A stretch of 64,000 nucleotides of DNA from Leptolyngbya sp. Heron Island J (GCF_000482245.1 NZ_AWNH01000038.1:1-64000); one strand, 5' to 3'; shown: positions 36,227-45,434, counted from the stretch's first letter. Numbers and translations are program-made. Notes: generated from the sequence alone by a model not told the origin.

Positions 36227-36703
36227 TCAAAACTACTTTTGGATACATACCGCTTAATGCCCCCAGTGATTTCCCTCACTGTTCAGCAGTTTTAACATCA
36301 CAAGGGGTCACCATCCATATCACCTAGATCAATCGGTAATATCACCGGTTTTCAACCATAGAAATCACATCGGAGACGGCGTATCTGAGTGATTATTAGA
36401 TTAATCCAATCAACGGATTCAATCCAAAAATTGGAGTTCCTGAAAAGCGACACACAGTAATTTCTGCGAATTTGCCGTGCGAGCTGTCTTCCTTGCATTG
36501 GGATCTTGCCTGGGCTATGCCCTTGACAAACTCTCCTCACATCGTTTCCTTCACACAGATCAAGAACAAATGCTCCTCTGACAACGTCAGGGGAGTTTTT
36601 TTTAGTCATGATTCATGCAAATCATAAAGATTTGCAATCTCCACTACAAATCGATCTAAGCTAGTCAGAATAGGGTTTTGAGCTGGAGGCCAACAGCGTT
36701 CTA
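36227..36703 (+). other. 477-base gap with a strong terminator; possible small RNA
   Basis: A strong terminator (36573-36603) lies 340 bases after the membrane-protein gene, too far to be its simple end, which suggests an additional transcript in between. ACTCTCCTCACAT at 36530-36542 recalls, but does not match, the Yfr1 core ACUCCUCACAC. A TTGACA at 36523-36528 is present, but no good -10 at 17 bases. No protein frame is convincing. Confidence 0.35.
36573..36603 (+). terminator. Rho-independent terminator
   Basis: CTCCTCTGAC (36573-36582) pairs with GTCAGGGGAG (36586-36595) over 10 bp (one G-T), 3-base loop, then eight T. Confidence 0.9.
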
Positions 36704-37876
36704 ATGAGTATCAAGTTAGCTGCTAGGGTGCAGCAAGTCACACCTTCGATGACGTTAGCAATTTCTGCCAAGGCTAAGGCTATGCAGGCCGAAGGAATAG
36801 ATGTTTGCAGCTTTAGTGCTGGTGAACCTGATTTTGATACTCCGGAGCATATTCGGGCCGCCGCTAAGCAAGCCTTGGACGAGGGAAAAACACGCTATGG
36901 TCCAGCAGCGGGGGAACCTCGGCTGAGAAGCGCGATCGCAAACAAACTACGCACTGAAAACCAGCTACCCTATAACGCCGAAAATATCATCGTTACCAAC
37001 GGCGGCAAGCACTCCTTGTATGCCTTGATGATGACCACCATTGAAACCGGGGACGAGGTTCTGATCCCAGCCCCCTACTGGGTAAGTTATCCAGAAATGG
37101 TCAAGCTGGCTGGCGGTACCCCAATCATTATGCCAACTACAGCTGAAAACGATTATAAAATCACCCCTGAGCAGCTCCAGCAGGCCATCACCCCTAAAAC
37201 CAAGCTACTGGTCTTTAATTCCCCGTCTAACCCAACGGGCATGGTCTATAGCCCTGACGAAGTTCGCGCCTTGGCCGCCGTAGTTTTGGCTAATAATATT
37301 TGGGTCGTCGCCGACGAAATTTACGAGAAAATTCTATACGACGGGGCTCAGCACCTCAGCATTGGCGCAGTGAGTGAGGCCATGTTTGAGCGCACCATTG
37401 TCAGCAATGGCTTTGCCAAAGCTTATGCCATGACCGGCTGGCGACTAGGTTATTTGGCGGGTCCGGTTGAACTGATTAAGGCCGCCAATACATTGCAAAG
37501 TCAGAGTACATCGAACGTATGTACCTTTGCTCAGTATGGTGCGATCGCAGCTTTAGAATCCTCCCAGGACTGCGTTGAAACCATGCGCCAGGCATTTGCC
37601 AAACGCCGTACCGCCATTATCGACCTGGTCAATGCTATTCCTGGTCTCAACTGCACCATCCCCGAGGGCGCATTTTATTTATTTATAAACATCAGCAAAA
37701 CCGGTTTAACATCCCTGGACTTTTGCACTCGACTACTGAACGAGAGATATGTAGCAGCGGTTCCAGGCGTCGCCTTCGGCGCTGACAGCGGCATTCGCAT
37801 TTCCTATGCCACTGACATGGCCACCATTGAGAAAGGCATAGAACGTCTCAATGATTTTGTACAACAGATTGCTTAA
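36704..37876 (+). CDS. Class I PLP-dependent aminotransferase (aspartate/prephenate type)
   Basis: Amino-group transfer between aspartate (or prephenate) and 2-oxo acids. The 390 residues match the 1b-type aspartate aminotransferases of cyanobacteria. Motifs: [76 protein letters not shown]-binding Lys in [17 protein letters not shown], and [19 protein letters not shown] precedes ATG 36704. Single gene; aspC or a prephenate aminotransferase cannot be separated by sequence alone. Confidence 0.9.
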   Translation: MSIKLAARVQQVTPSMTLAISAKAKAMQAEGIDVCSFSAGEPDFDTPEHIRAAAKQALDEGKTRYGPAAGEPRLRSAIANKLRTENQLPYNAENIIVTNGGKHSLYALMMTTIETGDEVLIPAPYWVSYPEMVKLAGGTPIIMPTTAENDYKITPEQLQQAITPKTKLLVFNSPSNPTGMVYSPDEVRALAAVVLANNIWVVADEIYEKILYDGAQHLSIGAVSEAMFERTIVSNGFAKAYAMTGWRLGYLAGPVELIKAANTLQSQSTSNVCTFAQYGAIAALESSQDCVETMRQAFAKRRTAIIDLVNAIPGLNCTIPEGAFYLFINISKTGLTSLDFCTRLLNERYVAAVPGVAFGADSGIRISYATDMATIEKGIERLNDFVQQIA

Positions 37877-38505
37877 ACGGGCATCAGATCTGAATTCTGA
37901 ATTGGACGAATAAACATTGCAAATGAGTAGTGAATGAGGGCTAACATCTAGCCTGTCAGACCATAACTAACTAAGCGCCTATCCTCTCCTTCGCAGGAGA
38001 ATCCAAGAGCTGAGCATGGAGACGTTAGCTAGACATTAGCGCTATGAAAAAGTAGAGAATGAACCTAGGCATATCCCTTGATATTGCTAATGCAACAACA
38101 GCCATAACAGGCTGCAAGTAAGCATATATCAATGGGTTTAATCATCTAAAGGATGCTGATACCGTGATATCCATAACAGTGATTAGAGCACAACAATGAG
38201 TCAACGTGTGTCACTCATCTCCATGCTACTATGAACGTTCTACAGAAGTTTTGAGGTGTTCCCGGAGAATTGTTGTTAGTTTGCCTCCAGGTTTCACACA
38301 GGGCATTCTCAAAATTGTTGAGGTATTACATGCTCCTACTGAAGCCATAAGCTTTTTCAAGCCTTTGAAAATTGTTGAGTTTAAATAGATAAATGTTGTT
38401 AGCCTGAAAATTCTTAGAAGAATTTAATCCAGAAATTCCGGACAACAAGGATATTTCAGGTAAATTCAGAGCTTGACCCTGATCAAAGAGCACTAACACA
38501 GCCAT
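37877..38505. other. Gap with no clear gene, next to a permease remnant
   Basis: About 630 bases. A small hairpin TCTCCT/AGGAGA lies at 37985-38000. Short frames on both strands (for example 38206-38388 plus) are not protein-like. The region continues into the peptide-permease remnant at 38506 and may be the decayed rest of the same locus. Confidence 0.45.
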
Positions 38506-38730
38506 CTAATTTGCATCCAGGTTGTCCTGCAGACCGTCACCGATACAATTAATATTCAAAAAATTACTACTCCAAACAGTCAGAAAAATTGCAGCTCCTG
38601 GAAAAACAGCCATGTGGGGAGCGCTGTCTAAATAATCTTGAGCGGGATAGAGCATCCGCCCCCAGGTTGTCACATTGGACGGAAGGAAAGCCCAACCCCA
38701 GAAAAACCAGCATCGCCTCGGTCAGAACAG
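38506..38730 (-). pseudogene. Remnant of a peptide ABC-transporter permease (DppC/OppC C-terminal part)
   Basis: On the minus strand one frame gives [15 protein letters not shown], and after a one-base shift near 38676-38690 the next gives [20 protein letters not shown], then [12 protein letters not shown] and [11 protein letters not shown] before a stop at 38506-38508. This is the characteristic end of DppC/OppC permeases (SFLGLG, WG, APW-type, FPG-AIFLTV, GDGLRD-LD). The N-terminal two thirds are missing: to the right lies the universal stress protein gene. So this is a truncated, frameshifted leftover of a transporter operon. Confidence 0.75.
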
Positions 38731-38805
38731 TATCGCAAACAAACACAGATGCTGAAGATGCCTTTTCCAACTGAAGCAACAGCAGCGTCACTCAAGCTAC
38801 TAATA

Positions 38806-39672
38806 CTAACGGAACAATAATACCGGCACCTGAACACTTCTTAGGAGCTGAACCGTAGTGCTGCCGATCACCAGATGGCGTATGCGATTGTGGCCATAGG
38901 CACCCATCAACAACAGGCTGATCTGATGCTGCTCGATATAGTTACCGATGACTTTTTCAGGATCGCCGCTGATCAGTTGAGTAGTTGAGCTAAGTCCCGC
39001 CTGTTGCAGTGTAGTTTGGGCAGCCGCTAGCTCCTGGGATTTCACAGTATCCGAGTCGGACTTAGCTACCGTTAACAAATGAATCTCGACATCCTTGAAC
39101 CCTGCGGCACTATCCACCATAAAGTTCAACACCCGTTTGCTCGTTGGGCTACCGTCATAGGCCAGCAGCAGTCGCTCAATCGGCATAAATTTCTGAGGTG
39201 TGACCAGGCAAGGCTTGGTACTACTACGCACAATGCGATCGATGTTGGCCCCCAGGTGCCCTGAGGCAAAGTCTGCGGCCTCGCCCCGCTTACCCAGCAC
39301 CACCATGTCAGCGTCCGCCTCAAAGTCATGGAAGCAGTCCACCAAGAAACCAGTGGGGTTGAGTAGTTCTATATCGCTTAGCCCTTCCGCTTTGAGTATC
39401 TGGTCAGCGTTTTGCAAAATTAGCCGCGCTCGTTGGTTATTGAGTTTGGCTTTTTCATGCTCCAGGTTGACCAAATCATTCAGTAGCTGATCTGATGCTC
39501 CCAGACCAATGCTGCCACTGAAATTACCAGTAGAAACGACCTTTTGGCTACGAATATCGGTAACGTACAGAACCTTGGTTTGAGCCTGGAATTTTTGAGC
39601 AAACCAGGCTCCATAGCGGTAAATGCCCTCTGCAAAGGCAGACCCGTCGGAGCACAGCAGAATCGTTTTCAT
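38806..39672 (-). CDS. Tandem-domain universal stress protein
   Basis: Encodes 288 residues with two UspA domains. The first starts MKTILLCSDGSAFAEGIYRY and has VVLGKRGEAADFASGHLGAN, the second starts RLLLAYDGSPTSKRVLNFMV and ends MGAYGHNRIRHLVIGSTTVQ with the G-2X-G-9X-G(S/T) ATP-binding pattern. It follows the SulP gene by about 110 bases on the same strand and is probably co-transcribed, a common SulP-USP arrangement. Likely role: stress response or control of the transporter. Cytoplasmic. Confidence 0.9.
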   Translation of the reverse strand: MKTILLCSDGSAFAEGIYRYGAWFAQKFQAQTKVLYVTDIRSQKVVSTGNFSGSIGLGASDQLLNDLVNLEHEKAKLNNQRARLILQNADQILKAEGLSDIELLNPTGFLVDCFHDFEADADMVVLGKRGEAADFASGHLGANIDRIVRSSTKPCLVTPQKFMPIERLLLAYDGSPTSKRVLNFMVDSAAGFKDVEIHLLTVAKSDSDTVKSQELAAAQTTLQQAGLSSTTQLISGDPEKVIGNYIEQHQISLLLMGAYGHNRIRHLVIGSTTVQLLRSVQVPVLLFR

Positions 39673-39751
39673 AGGGGGATGTTTTCTTGAAAGAATGCGG
39701 TCTAGCGCAGCGATGCTAGTAGTTTATCAGGACGTTTTTATGGTTCGGACT

Positions 39752-39795
39752 ACCCCTCGGTAGGGGCATTCCATGGAATGCCCCTACCGAGGGGT
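39752..39795. terminator. 44-bp perfect palindrome overlapping the SulP gene end
   Basis: ACCCCTCGGTAGGGGCATTC (39752 onward) continues into a loopless 22-bp inverted repeat centred on CCATGG at 39773. It includes the SulP stop codon and its last three codons. It lies between SulP and USP genes on the same strand and may attenuate the distal gene. No T-run. Confidence 0.6.
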
Positions 39796-41283
39796 GGCAA
39801 CAAGTTCCTCATCAGTCGCGAGGCGGTTCAGCAGAGTAGCACTGGCTTGATTGAGCCCCACCACAGTCACATCTACCCCTTTACGGCGAAATTTTTGTAC
39901 TGTTTTGTCTAGAACTTCCACAGCTCCCTGGTCCCAGAGTTGGGCACTGCTTAGGTCAATGGTGACCTGCTCAACAAATTCAGCAAAGTTGAAGGATGCC
40001 GAAAATTCATCGCGAGACAAAAAGAAAATTTGTCCAGATACTTTGTAAATGCGGTGGGTTCCGTCTTCGCTCAGTACCTTATCGACAAATACCAGCTTGG
40101 CCACTTTACGGGAGAAAAACACCGTACTCATAACAATGCCCGTCGCCACCCCCAGGGCAAAGTTGCGGGTAAAAATGATCACAAACATCGTCGTCAACAT
40201 CACAGCCACTTCACTGCGGGGAACGCGGCGCATATTGGTAAACGACGACCAGCGAAAGGTACCGATGGACACCATGATCATGACCGCCACTAGAGCCGCC
40301 ATCGGCATCTGTCGCACCCAATCTTGCAAGAACAAAATGGCAATTAGCAAAAACACCCCAGCCGATAGGGTGGAAAGACGACCGCGACCGCCGGACTGCA
40401 CGTTAATTACCGACTGACCAATCATGCCGCATCCGGCCATACCGCCAAAGAAAGCAGTGACTATATTGGCGACACCCTGTCCCTTTGCTTCCTGGTTTTT
40501 GTCACTGGGGGTATCGGTAAAATCATCCACCAGCGAGGCGGTAAGAAACGAAGCTAGCAGCCCCACAACCGCCAAAGTTAGAGAATAAGGCAGGATAATT
40601 TCCAGAGTTTCCAGGGTGAAGGGAATCTGGGGCAGGGCAAACACAGGCGGTGCGGTGGGCAGCTCACCCATATCGCCTACGGTGGGTACGTCTAAACGCA
40701 GCGCGATCGCAGCAATCGTCATGACCGCCAGCGCCACCAGTGGGGAAGGCACTACCTTCGTAAAGCGCGGCAGAATATAGATAATCCCCAGGGACAACAC
40801 CGTAAGCACATAGACCATCGGGGGCACATTTGTCAGCTGAGGCAGCTGCGCCAGAAACAGCAGCACTGCCAGAGCATTGATATAGCCAATCATCACCGCT
40901 CGGGGCACAAACTTCATCTGACGCCCTAGTTTGAGCAGCCCAAATATCACCTGGAAAACGCCGGTCAAAAAAGTAGCCGCTAGCAAATATTGCAGTCCGT
41001 GCTCCTTAACCAAATCCACCATCAGTAGGGCCATGGCCCCAGTCGCCGCTGAGATAGACGCCGGTCGTCCACCGAGGAAAGCGGTAATCACCGCAATAAT
41101 GAAGGAAGCATATAGACCCACCTTGGGGTCAACCCCAGCAATGATCGAAAAGGAGATGGCCTCCGGAATCAGCGCCAAACCCACCAGAGCCCCGGCCAGA
41201 AGGTCATCCTTGGGATTAAGCAACCACTCCCGTTTAAGGGCACGCAAATTTAGGGACCGAACGTTGAGATTGGAAATATTCAA
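39784..41283 (-). CDS. SulP-family anion transporter with STAS domain
   Basis: Encodes 499 residues, inner membrane. The transporter part (residues 20-390) has about ten to twelve segments, with [20 protein letters not shown], the family motif, and [20 protein letters not shown] (the DXXGC-like anion site region). A C-terminal STAS domain (about 410-495, with [19 protein letters not shown]) follows. In cyanobacteria SulP proteins include BicA, the low-affinity sodium-bicarbonate transporter, and sulfate transporters; this one could be either. The next gene on the strand is a universal stress protein, consistent with regulation. Confidence 0.9.
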   Translation of the reverse strand: MNISNLNVRSLNLRALKREWLLNPKDDLLAGALVGLALIPEAISFSIIAGVDPKVGLYASFIIAVITAFLGGRPASISAATGAMALLMVDLVKEHGLQYLLAATFLTGVFQVIFGLLKLGRQMKFVPRAVMIGYINALAVLLFLAQLPQLTNVPPMVYVLTVLSLGIIYILPRFTKVVPSPLVALAVMTIAAIALRLDVPTVGDMGELPTAPPVFALPQIPFTLETLEIILPYSLTLAVVGLLASFLTASLVDDFTDTPSDKNQEAKGQGVANIVTAFFGGMAGCGMIGQSVINVQSGGRGRLSTLSAGVFLLIAILFLQDWVRQMPMAALVAVMIMVSIGTFRWSSFTNMRRVPRSEVAVMLTTMFVIIFTRNFALGVATGIVMSTVFFSRKVAKLVFVDKVLSEDGTHRIYKVSGQIFFLSRDEFSASFNFAEFVEQVTIDLSSAQLWDQGAVEVLDKTVQKFRRKGVDVTVVGLNQASATLLNRLATDEELVATPR

Positions 41284-41744
41284 GGGTTCTCCTTCAGCCT
41301 GAAAAAATAAAATCTGGGTGGATAATGAAAGCTGTCTGCCCGCAAGCCAGACACGTTAAAACCTCAAACGGTAGGTTTGAGTCTTGGTAGCGATCGCAAC
41401 GCACAGCCCATGGGACCTAGCATCAGCTGAAACGTTGTAGCGGTAAGACAGGAAGTTGCGACCTCAATTCTTGATCTCGACTAAAACAGCCAAGAGAGCA
41501 CCGTTGCTCATGAGTACATTTACTTAACATTTCTTTGCCTATTTATATCTAAAGGCAAATTGGCAGCAGTGTCTAGGGGGAAAGAAGCAAGAGAAGCGTT
41601 CCCTGAGTAGAGTCGAAGGGAACGACTCCGCTCAGGGAACGCCGGTCGTGTTGGCTTCGGCTCTGCTCAGGGAACGGGATGCAGGTTTGAGCAAAATGGT
41701 AGGGTGAGCATTGCCCACTATTCCTGATAAACATCCCACCCGCA
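41284..41744. other. Divergent gap with a dispersed repeat
   Basis: Divergent promoter region for SulP (minus) and TlyA (plus). It contains a hairpin CTCAAAC/GTTTGAG near 41365-41383, one HIP1 site, and the palindromic repeat at 41596-41680. No supported gene. Confidence 0.5.
41596..41680. repeat. Palindromic dispersed repeat (CCCTGAGCAGAGTCGAAGGG type)
   Basis: GCGTTCCCTGAG (41596-41607) and CTCAGGGAACGC (41631-41642) are perfect inverted ends with an inner stem AGTCG/CGACT. A second copy of the right half (CTGCTCAGGGAACG) lies at about 41666-41678. This sequence type is scattered through many bacterial genomes, including cyanobacteria. Confidence 0.7.
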
Positions 41745-42560
41745 ATGGCCAAACAACGCTTGGATATGTATTTGGTAGAGCACGGGCTGTGCGAGTCGCG
41801 GCAGCAGGCTCAGCGCTGTATTCGGGCGGGTGAGGTCAAGGTGAATGAGGTGGTAATTGATAAACCGGGCACCCCCATTAAAGAGGGAGCCGTCGTGGTC
41901 CTCAAGCAAAAGTCACCCTATGTATCACGGGGTGGGGAGAAGCTGGTAAAGGCAATAGAGCAATTTGGCGTGGAGGTGGAAGGACGCATTTGCTTAGACG
42001 GCGGTATTTCCACCGGCGGCTTTACTGACTGTCTACTACAAAACGGAGCCCAACAGGTTTATGGCATTGACGTAGGCTATGGTCAAGTCGCCTGGAAAAT
42101 TCGCCAGGACCCGCGAGTTATCCTACGAGAACGTACTAATCTACGGCATCTCACACCGGAGGAGTTATATGACAACACCGCTCAGCGACCAGACCTGGGG
42201 GTGATGGATGTATCGTTTATCTCGCTGACAAAAGTTCTCCCTGCCTTTTGGCACCTGATGACAGGCGTAAGAGAATGTGTTTTGTTAGTGAAACCCCAGT
42301 TTGAAGTGGGAAGAGAGAAAATTGGCAAGAAAGGTGTAGTACGCGATCGCAAGGCCCATGGAGAGGCGATCTGGCAGGTATATGAGGCAGCGCAGCAACT
42401 GGGCTGGCAGGCCAAAGGACTGACCTGGTCACCGATTCGTGGACCAGCCGGTAATATTGAGTATTTGCTATGGCTGGTAGCTAATGGAGGAACGATAGAG
42501 TTAAGTGAGGATGCAGTTATGGAGCTAACCCAGACCGCCTGCGAGTCATTGACTAGTTAA
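41745..42560 (+). CDS. tlyA: TlyA-family rRNA 2'-O-methyltransferase
   Basis: Methylates ribosomal RNA at cytidine 2'-O (16S and/or 23S), by family. Encodes 271 residues. The N-terminal S4 RNA-binding domain (residues 1-65, RLDMYLVEHGLCESRQQAQR) is followed by a FtsJ-type methyltransferase domain with the SAM site CLDGGISTGGFTDCLLQNGA, then GIDVGYGQVAWKIR, and LVKPQFEVGR. The start MAKQRLDMYLVEHG is the family start. Single gene. The old label haemolysin A applies to the same family and should not be read as toxicity. Confidence 0.92.
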   Translation: MAKQRLDMYLVEHGLCESRQQAQRCIRAGEVKVNEVVIDKPGTPIKEGAVVVLKQKSPYVSRGGEKLVKAIEQFGVEVEGRICLDGGISTGGFTDCLLQNGAQQVYGIDVGYGQVAWKIRQDPRVILRERTNLRHLTPEELYDNTAQRPDLGVMDVSFISLTKVLPAFWHLMTGVRECVLLVKPQFEVGREKIGKKGVVRDRKAHGEAIWQVYEAAQQLGWQAKGLTWSPIRGPAGNIEYLLWLVANGGTIELSEDAVMELTQTACESLTS

Positions 42561-42604
42561 CTGACGCTACAATCAAGCATGTGTAGAAGCTCAATCTAAT
42601 TGCT

Positions 42605-43219
42605 ATGGTTGCCTTACCCGAGCAGTATATAAGCGTCGATGAGTATCTGCGACTTGAGGCCGAAAGCCCCATCAAACATGAGTATATTGATGGTCAGATC
42701 TATGCCATGGCCGGGGCAAGCGATAGCCATGTGACGATTGCAGGCAATCTATTTGCATTGCTTCGATCACACATACGAGGGACTGGCTGTCGTGTGTATA
42801 TTTCTGACATGAAGGCTCGGGTTGACATGCGTAATCGCTTTTTTTATCCGGATGTAATGGTGACTTGCGACCCCCAGGATCAGGAAACGTCCACTTACAA
42901 GCGGTTTCCAAAGCTGATTGTTGAGGTGTTGTCTAAGTCAACAGAAGCGTTTGATCGAGGAGATAAGTTTTTAGCGTATCAAGCATTAGAGAGTTTGCAA
43001 GAATATGTGGTGATCAACACTCGACACCAGCGGCTAGAAATTTTTCGTCGCAATGAGTCTGGCCTGTGGGTATTACAGGTTTATAGTGCAGAGAATGAGA
43101 CTTTTGAATTAAAGACAGTTGATTTCATGGGCACCTTTGCTGAGCTATACGAAGATGCTGTTTTGGAGCCTACTGAAATTCCTGATGAGGTGCGAATAGA
43201 ATACGACATATTCGAGTAA
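42605..43219 (+). CDS. Uma2-family (DUF820) putative endonuclease
   Basis: Encodes 204 residues in the PD-(D/E)XK nuclease fold. The domain starts ISVDEYLRLEAESPIKHEYI and has DGQIYAMAGASDSHVTIAGN, VYISDMKARVDMRNRFFYPD (PD), and LIVEVLSKSTEAFDRGDKF (the EVLSxST hallmark with E). These proteins are very numerous in cyanobacteria and move often; no function is established. It starts 45 bases after tlyA. A short gap and a small unknown gene follow, at the edge of the accessory patch. Confidence 0.85.
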   Translation: MVALPEQYISVDEYLRLEAESPIKHEYIDGQIYAMAGASDSHVTIAGNLFALLRSHIRGTGCRVYISDMKARVDMRNRFFYPDVMVTCDPQDQETSTYKRFPKLIVEVLSKSTEAFDRGDKFLAYQALESLQEYVVINTRHQRLEIFRRNESGLWVLQVYSAENETFELKTVDFMGTFAELYEDAVLEPTEIPDEVRIEYDIFE

Positions 43220-43367
43220 GATGCGTTGCAACACACCTTATCGCCAAGGAGGCTGACTACCATGGATAGTGGGCCAATACAGGTAAGCGAGGATCCGAAT
43301 GTTTATATGTAGTGTGTAATGTTAGCAATGCACACCTTGGCTGCGCTATCTGGGCTTGGAGCAATAG

Positions 43368-43688
43368 ATGTCATCACTTGACAATCGCTTCGGCATAGAA
43401 TCAAGCTATTCTAATTATCAAGTTGCTCTGGCTAAAAGCAGCAACTCGATAGGAATTTCAGAAATCATCAATTCTCTCAATAAAAATGGAACGATCACTA
43501 TCATTCCTTCAGAATCGAATATCTTAGAAAGAACTAGTTATTTAGTTGCTTACACTCTAAAAAGTTATAAGGCTCTTCGGGATCTAGTTTGGGGTTTGAA
43601 TCAGGGCAACAAGCTGATAGTTCGTTCTGAGGGTAATACTTTAGAAACTAGCGACTTTCAAGACATAGTATTGGTTCAAATTGATTGA
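43368..43688 (+). CDS. Unknown small protein next to the CRISPR locus
   Basis: Encodes 106 residues: helix IGISEIINSLNKNGTITIIP, then SYLVAYTLKSYKALRDLVWG, then LIVRSEGNTLE. I do not recognise it. Its A+T content and Asn/Ser-rich composition (SSYSNYQVALAKSSNSIG) are unlike the neighbouring genes, which suggests transfer. Upstream, TGGAGCAATAG is a weak ribosome site. It could be an accessory gene of the adjoining Uma2/CRISPR patch or a leftover. Confidence 0.5.
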   Translation: MSSLDNRFGIESSYSNYQVALAKSSNSIGISEIINSLNKNGTITIIPSESNILERTSYLVAYTLKSYKALRDLVWGLNQGNKLIVRSEGNTLETSDFQDIVLVQID

Positions 43689-43794
43689 GAAAAGGTTTTA
43701 GCGTCTTGTTTCAGCCTGCACCAGAATTACGATTAGCAGAGGTGCGTTAATGGTTGGAGGCATTGCGTTGTGAGTAAAAAATTACCGAAACACC

Positions 43795-43997
43795 GTAGGT
43801 TGGGTTGAAATATCTCTTGAATCACATCCAACCCTGATCACCACCCCAAAACCCAACATTCTGACAAGGGAAAAAACCACTCGTGATTTGGATAAAAAGG
43901 TGCGCTCTCATTATGGGCAATGATATTGGAGTTGTTGGGTTAATAGAAGCTTTTGCGGAAGAGCACAAAATTTGGGAGAGGTGTTAACCCAACCTAC
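43795..43997. repeat. Dispersed repeat with 12-bp terminal inverted repeats, left copy
   Basis: A 203-bp element bounded by GTAGGTTGGGTT (43795-43806) and AACCCAACCTAC (43986-43997). Inside, AACCCAACATT at 43850 and GTTGTTGGGTTA at 43931 form a second inverted pair. No coding frame. The layout resembles MITE-like elements of cyanobacteria. A related copy lies at about 45895-46091 in the same direction. Confidence 0.65.
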
Positions 43998-44027
43998 GAG
44001 GTAATTTTTGAGAGCCAATATGCGGTC

Positions 44028-45048
44028 GTTTCCGTCCCCGTGAGGGGTTTTGGGTATGAAAGTATCTCGCTAATTGAGATATCGAAGATCAGCCGTTTTG
44101 AGGGGTTTCCATCCCCGTGAGGGGTTTTGGGTATGAAAGACGCAATTCTAAACTGATCCTTTAGCTACGCCAAAGCGGGTTTCCGTCCCCGTGAGGGGTT
44201 TTGAGTATGAAAGTGAACTTAGAAGTAAGGGGTATATAGTCTAATGCCACCAGAAGTTTCCGTCCCCGTGAGGGGTTTTGGGTATGAAAGTCCATCCAAT
44301 ACAACCGTTTAGTGAAATGAAAGGGAGTAAGATGTTTCCGTCCCCGTGAGGGGTTTTGGGTATGAAAGCATTGCGATGTCGAGCAATACGATCAGTTAGG
44401 GGATCTTGCGTTTCCGTCCCCGTGAGGGGTTTTGGGTATGAAAGATATTGATTGGCAACCAAAGTGGGTGGACAACCCAGAGCTTCCGTCCCCGTGAGGG
44501 GTTTTGGGTATGAAAGTCTTGAAGATGGCCGTGTAACCCCCAGTGAAGTGGCCACAATGGCATCAGAAGTCGCTGCAAGTTTCCGTCCCCGTGAGGGGTT
44601 TTGGGTATGAAAGAGAAACAACGGTTAGCTAAGGAACGTGCTGCAATGTGGGTTTCCGTCCCCGTGAGGGGTTTTGGGTATGAAAGCACCTGAGCTTAAC
44701 GTTGGCTCAGAGGGCTCTAGGTTTCCGTCCCCGTGAGGGGTTTTGGGTATGAAAGTATAAAGCGGTACAAAGAAACAACCACAAGCGCTATTAGTGTTTC
44801 CGTCCCCGTGAGGGGTTTTGGGTATGAAAGGGGATATGCCGGGAGATGATGATATCGTTTCATACGACTGTTTCCGTCTCCGTGAGGGGTTTTGGGTATG
44901 AAAGATATCTTCGTAATGAGGTAGTTGAAAAAGACTACCGTTTCCGTCCCCGTGAGGGGTTTTGGGTATGAAAGTAAAAACCTTTTGCCCTTGGAGGCTC
45001 AAATAAATCTTTTGTTTCCGTCCCCGTGAGGGGTTTTGGGTATGAAAG
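44028..45048 (-). CRISPR. CRISPR array, 14 repeats of 35 bp, 13 spacers
   Basis: The repeat (as printed) is GTTTCCGTCCCCGTGAGG plus GGTTTTGGGTATGAAAG; it contains CCCC-GTGA-GGGG. On the minus strand it ends in GGAAAC, the usual end of cyanobacterial repeats, so transcription is probably from right to left. Repeat starts: 44028, 44105, 44179, 44256, 44334, 44410, 44482, 44579, 44652, 44721, 44796, 44870, 44940, 45014. Single-base variants occur in repeats 2, 3, 7 and 12; two of these lie near the left, presumed old, end. Twelve spacers measure 34-43 bases; spacer 7 (44517-44578) measures 62. No cas gene lies within the window. Confidence 0.97.
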
Positions 45049-45372
45049 GCTTCCCTGAAGAGCCCTTGCCTGGTAGGAATCCTGGCGGACAAATCGACGC
45101 ATGTCAATTTTGACAACGGAACATTCTACAAAATCGCCCTGCTTGCCCTCCGTTCAGCAGCTGAACGCCAGGTATAACAAGGCATCGACGCACATCGACG
45201 AAATTATAAGGTTTTCAAGGTTCAAGGGGAGTGCGTAGAAACCCCACTTCTATAGGTAAAAATACCTCAGAAATTACCGCGCCAGCCTATATTTTAACCT
45301 TCATTAATACAATTGCTCAGGGTCAGCATTTTTTGGCTTGACTAAACCCTAAAACCCGGTCTACAGTTACCC
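45049..45372 (-). promoter_or_regulatory. Probable CRISPR leader
   Basis: The region to the right of the array would be the leader if it is read on the minus strand. It contains TGTCAATTTTGACA, a perfect 14-base palindrome near 45101, and a TTATAAT on the minus strand near 45215 that could be a -10 element. No coding frame. The assignment rests on repeat orientation and on repeat decay at the other end. Confidence 0.45.
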
Positions 45373-45434
45373 AATGCCAGTAGGGGCATTGCATGTCCTT
45401 ACAGACAAACCGACTAGAACCTAATATCTTGGCA

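Noticed and set aside
36530-36542. Yfr1-like core
   Set aside because: ACTCTCCTCACAT differs from the conserved ACTCCTCACAC by an insertion and an end base, and the usual flanking stem was not seen; kept only as a remark.
36352-36609. Minus-strand frame of 85 codons
   Set aside because: Its start lies in the reverse of the terminator T-run and its composition is random-like.
38206-38388. Plus-strand frame of 60 codons
   Set aside because: No ribosome site and no recognisable pattern; the gap appears decayed.
38670-38700. RNase P RNA-like GGAAGGAAAGCCC
   Set aside because: None of the other conserved RNase P RNA blocks is nearby, and the stretch is explained by the permease remnant.
44241-45116. 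Overlapping minus-strand frames with repeated FIPKTPHGDGN-like peptides across the array
   Set aside because: The periodic peptide is only the translation of the CRISPR repeat; these are not genes.
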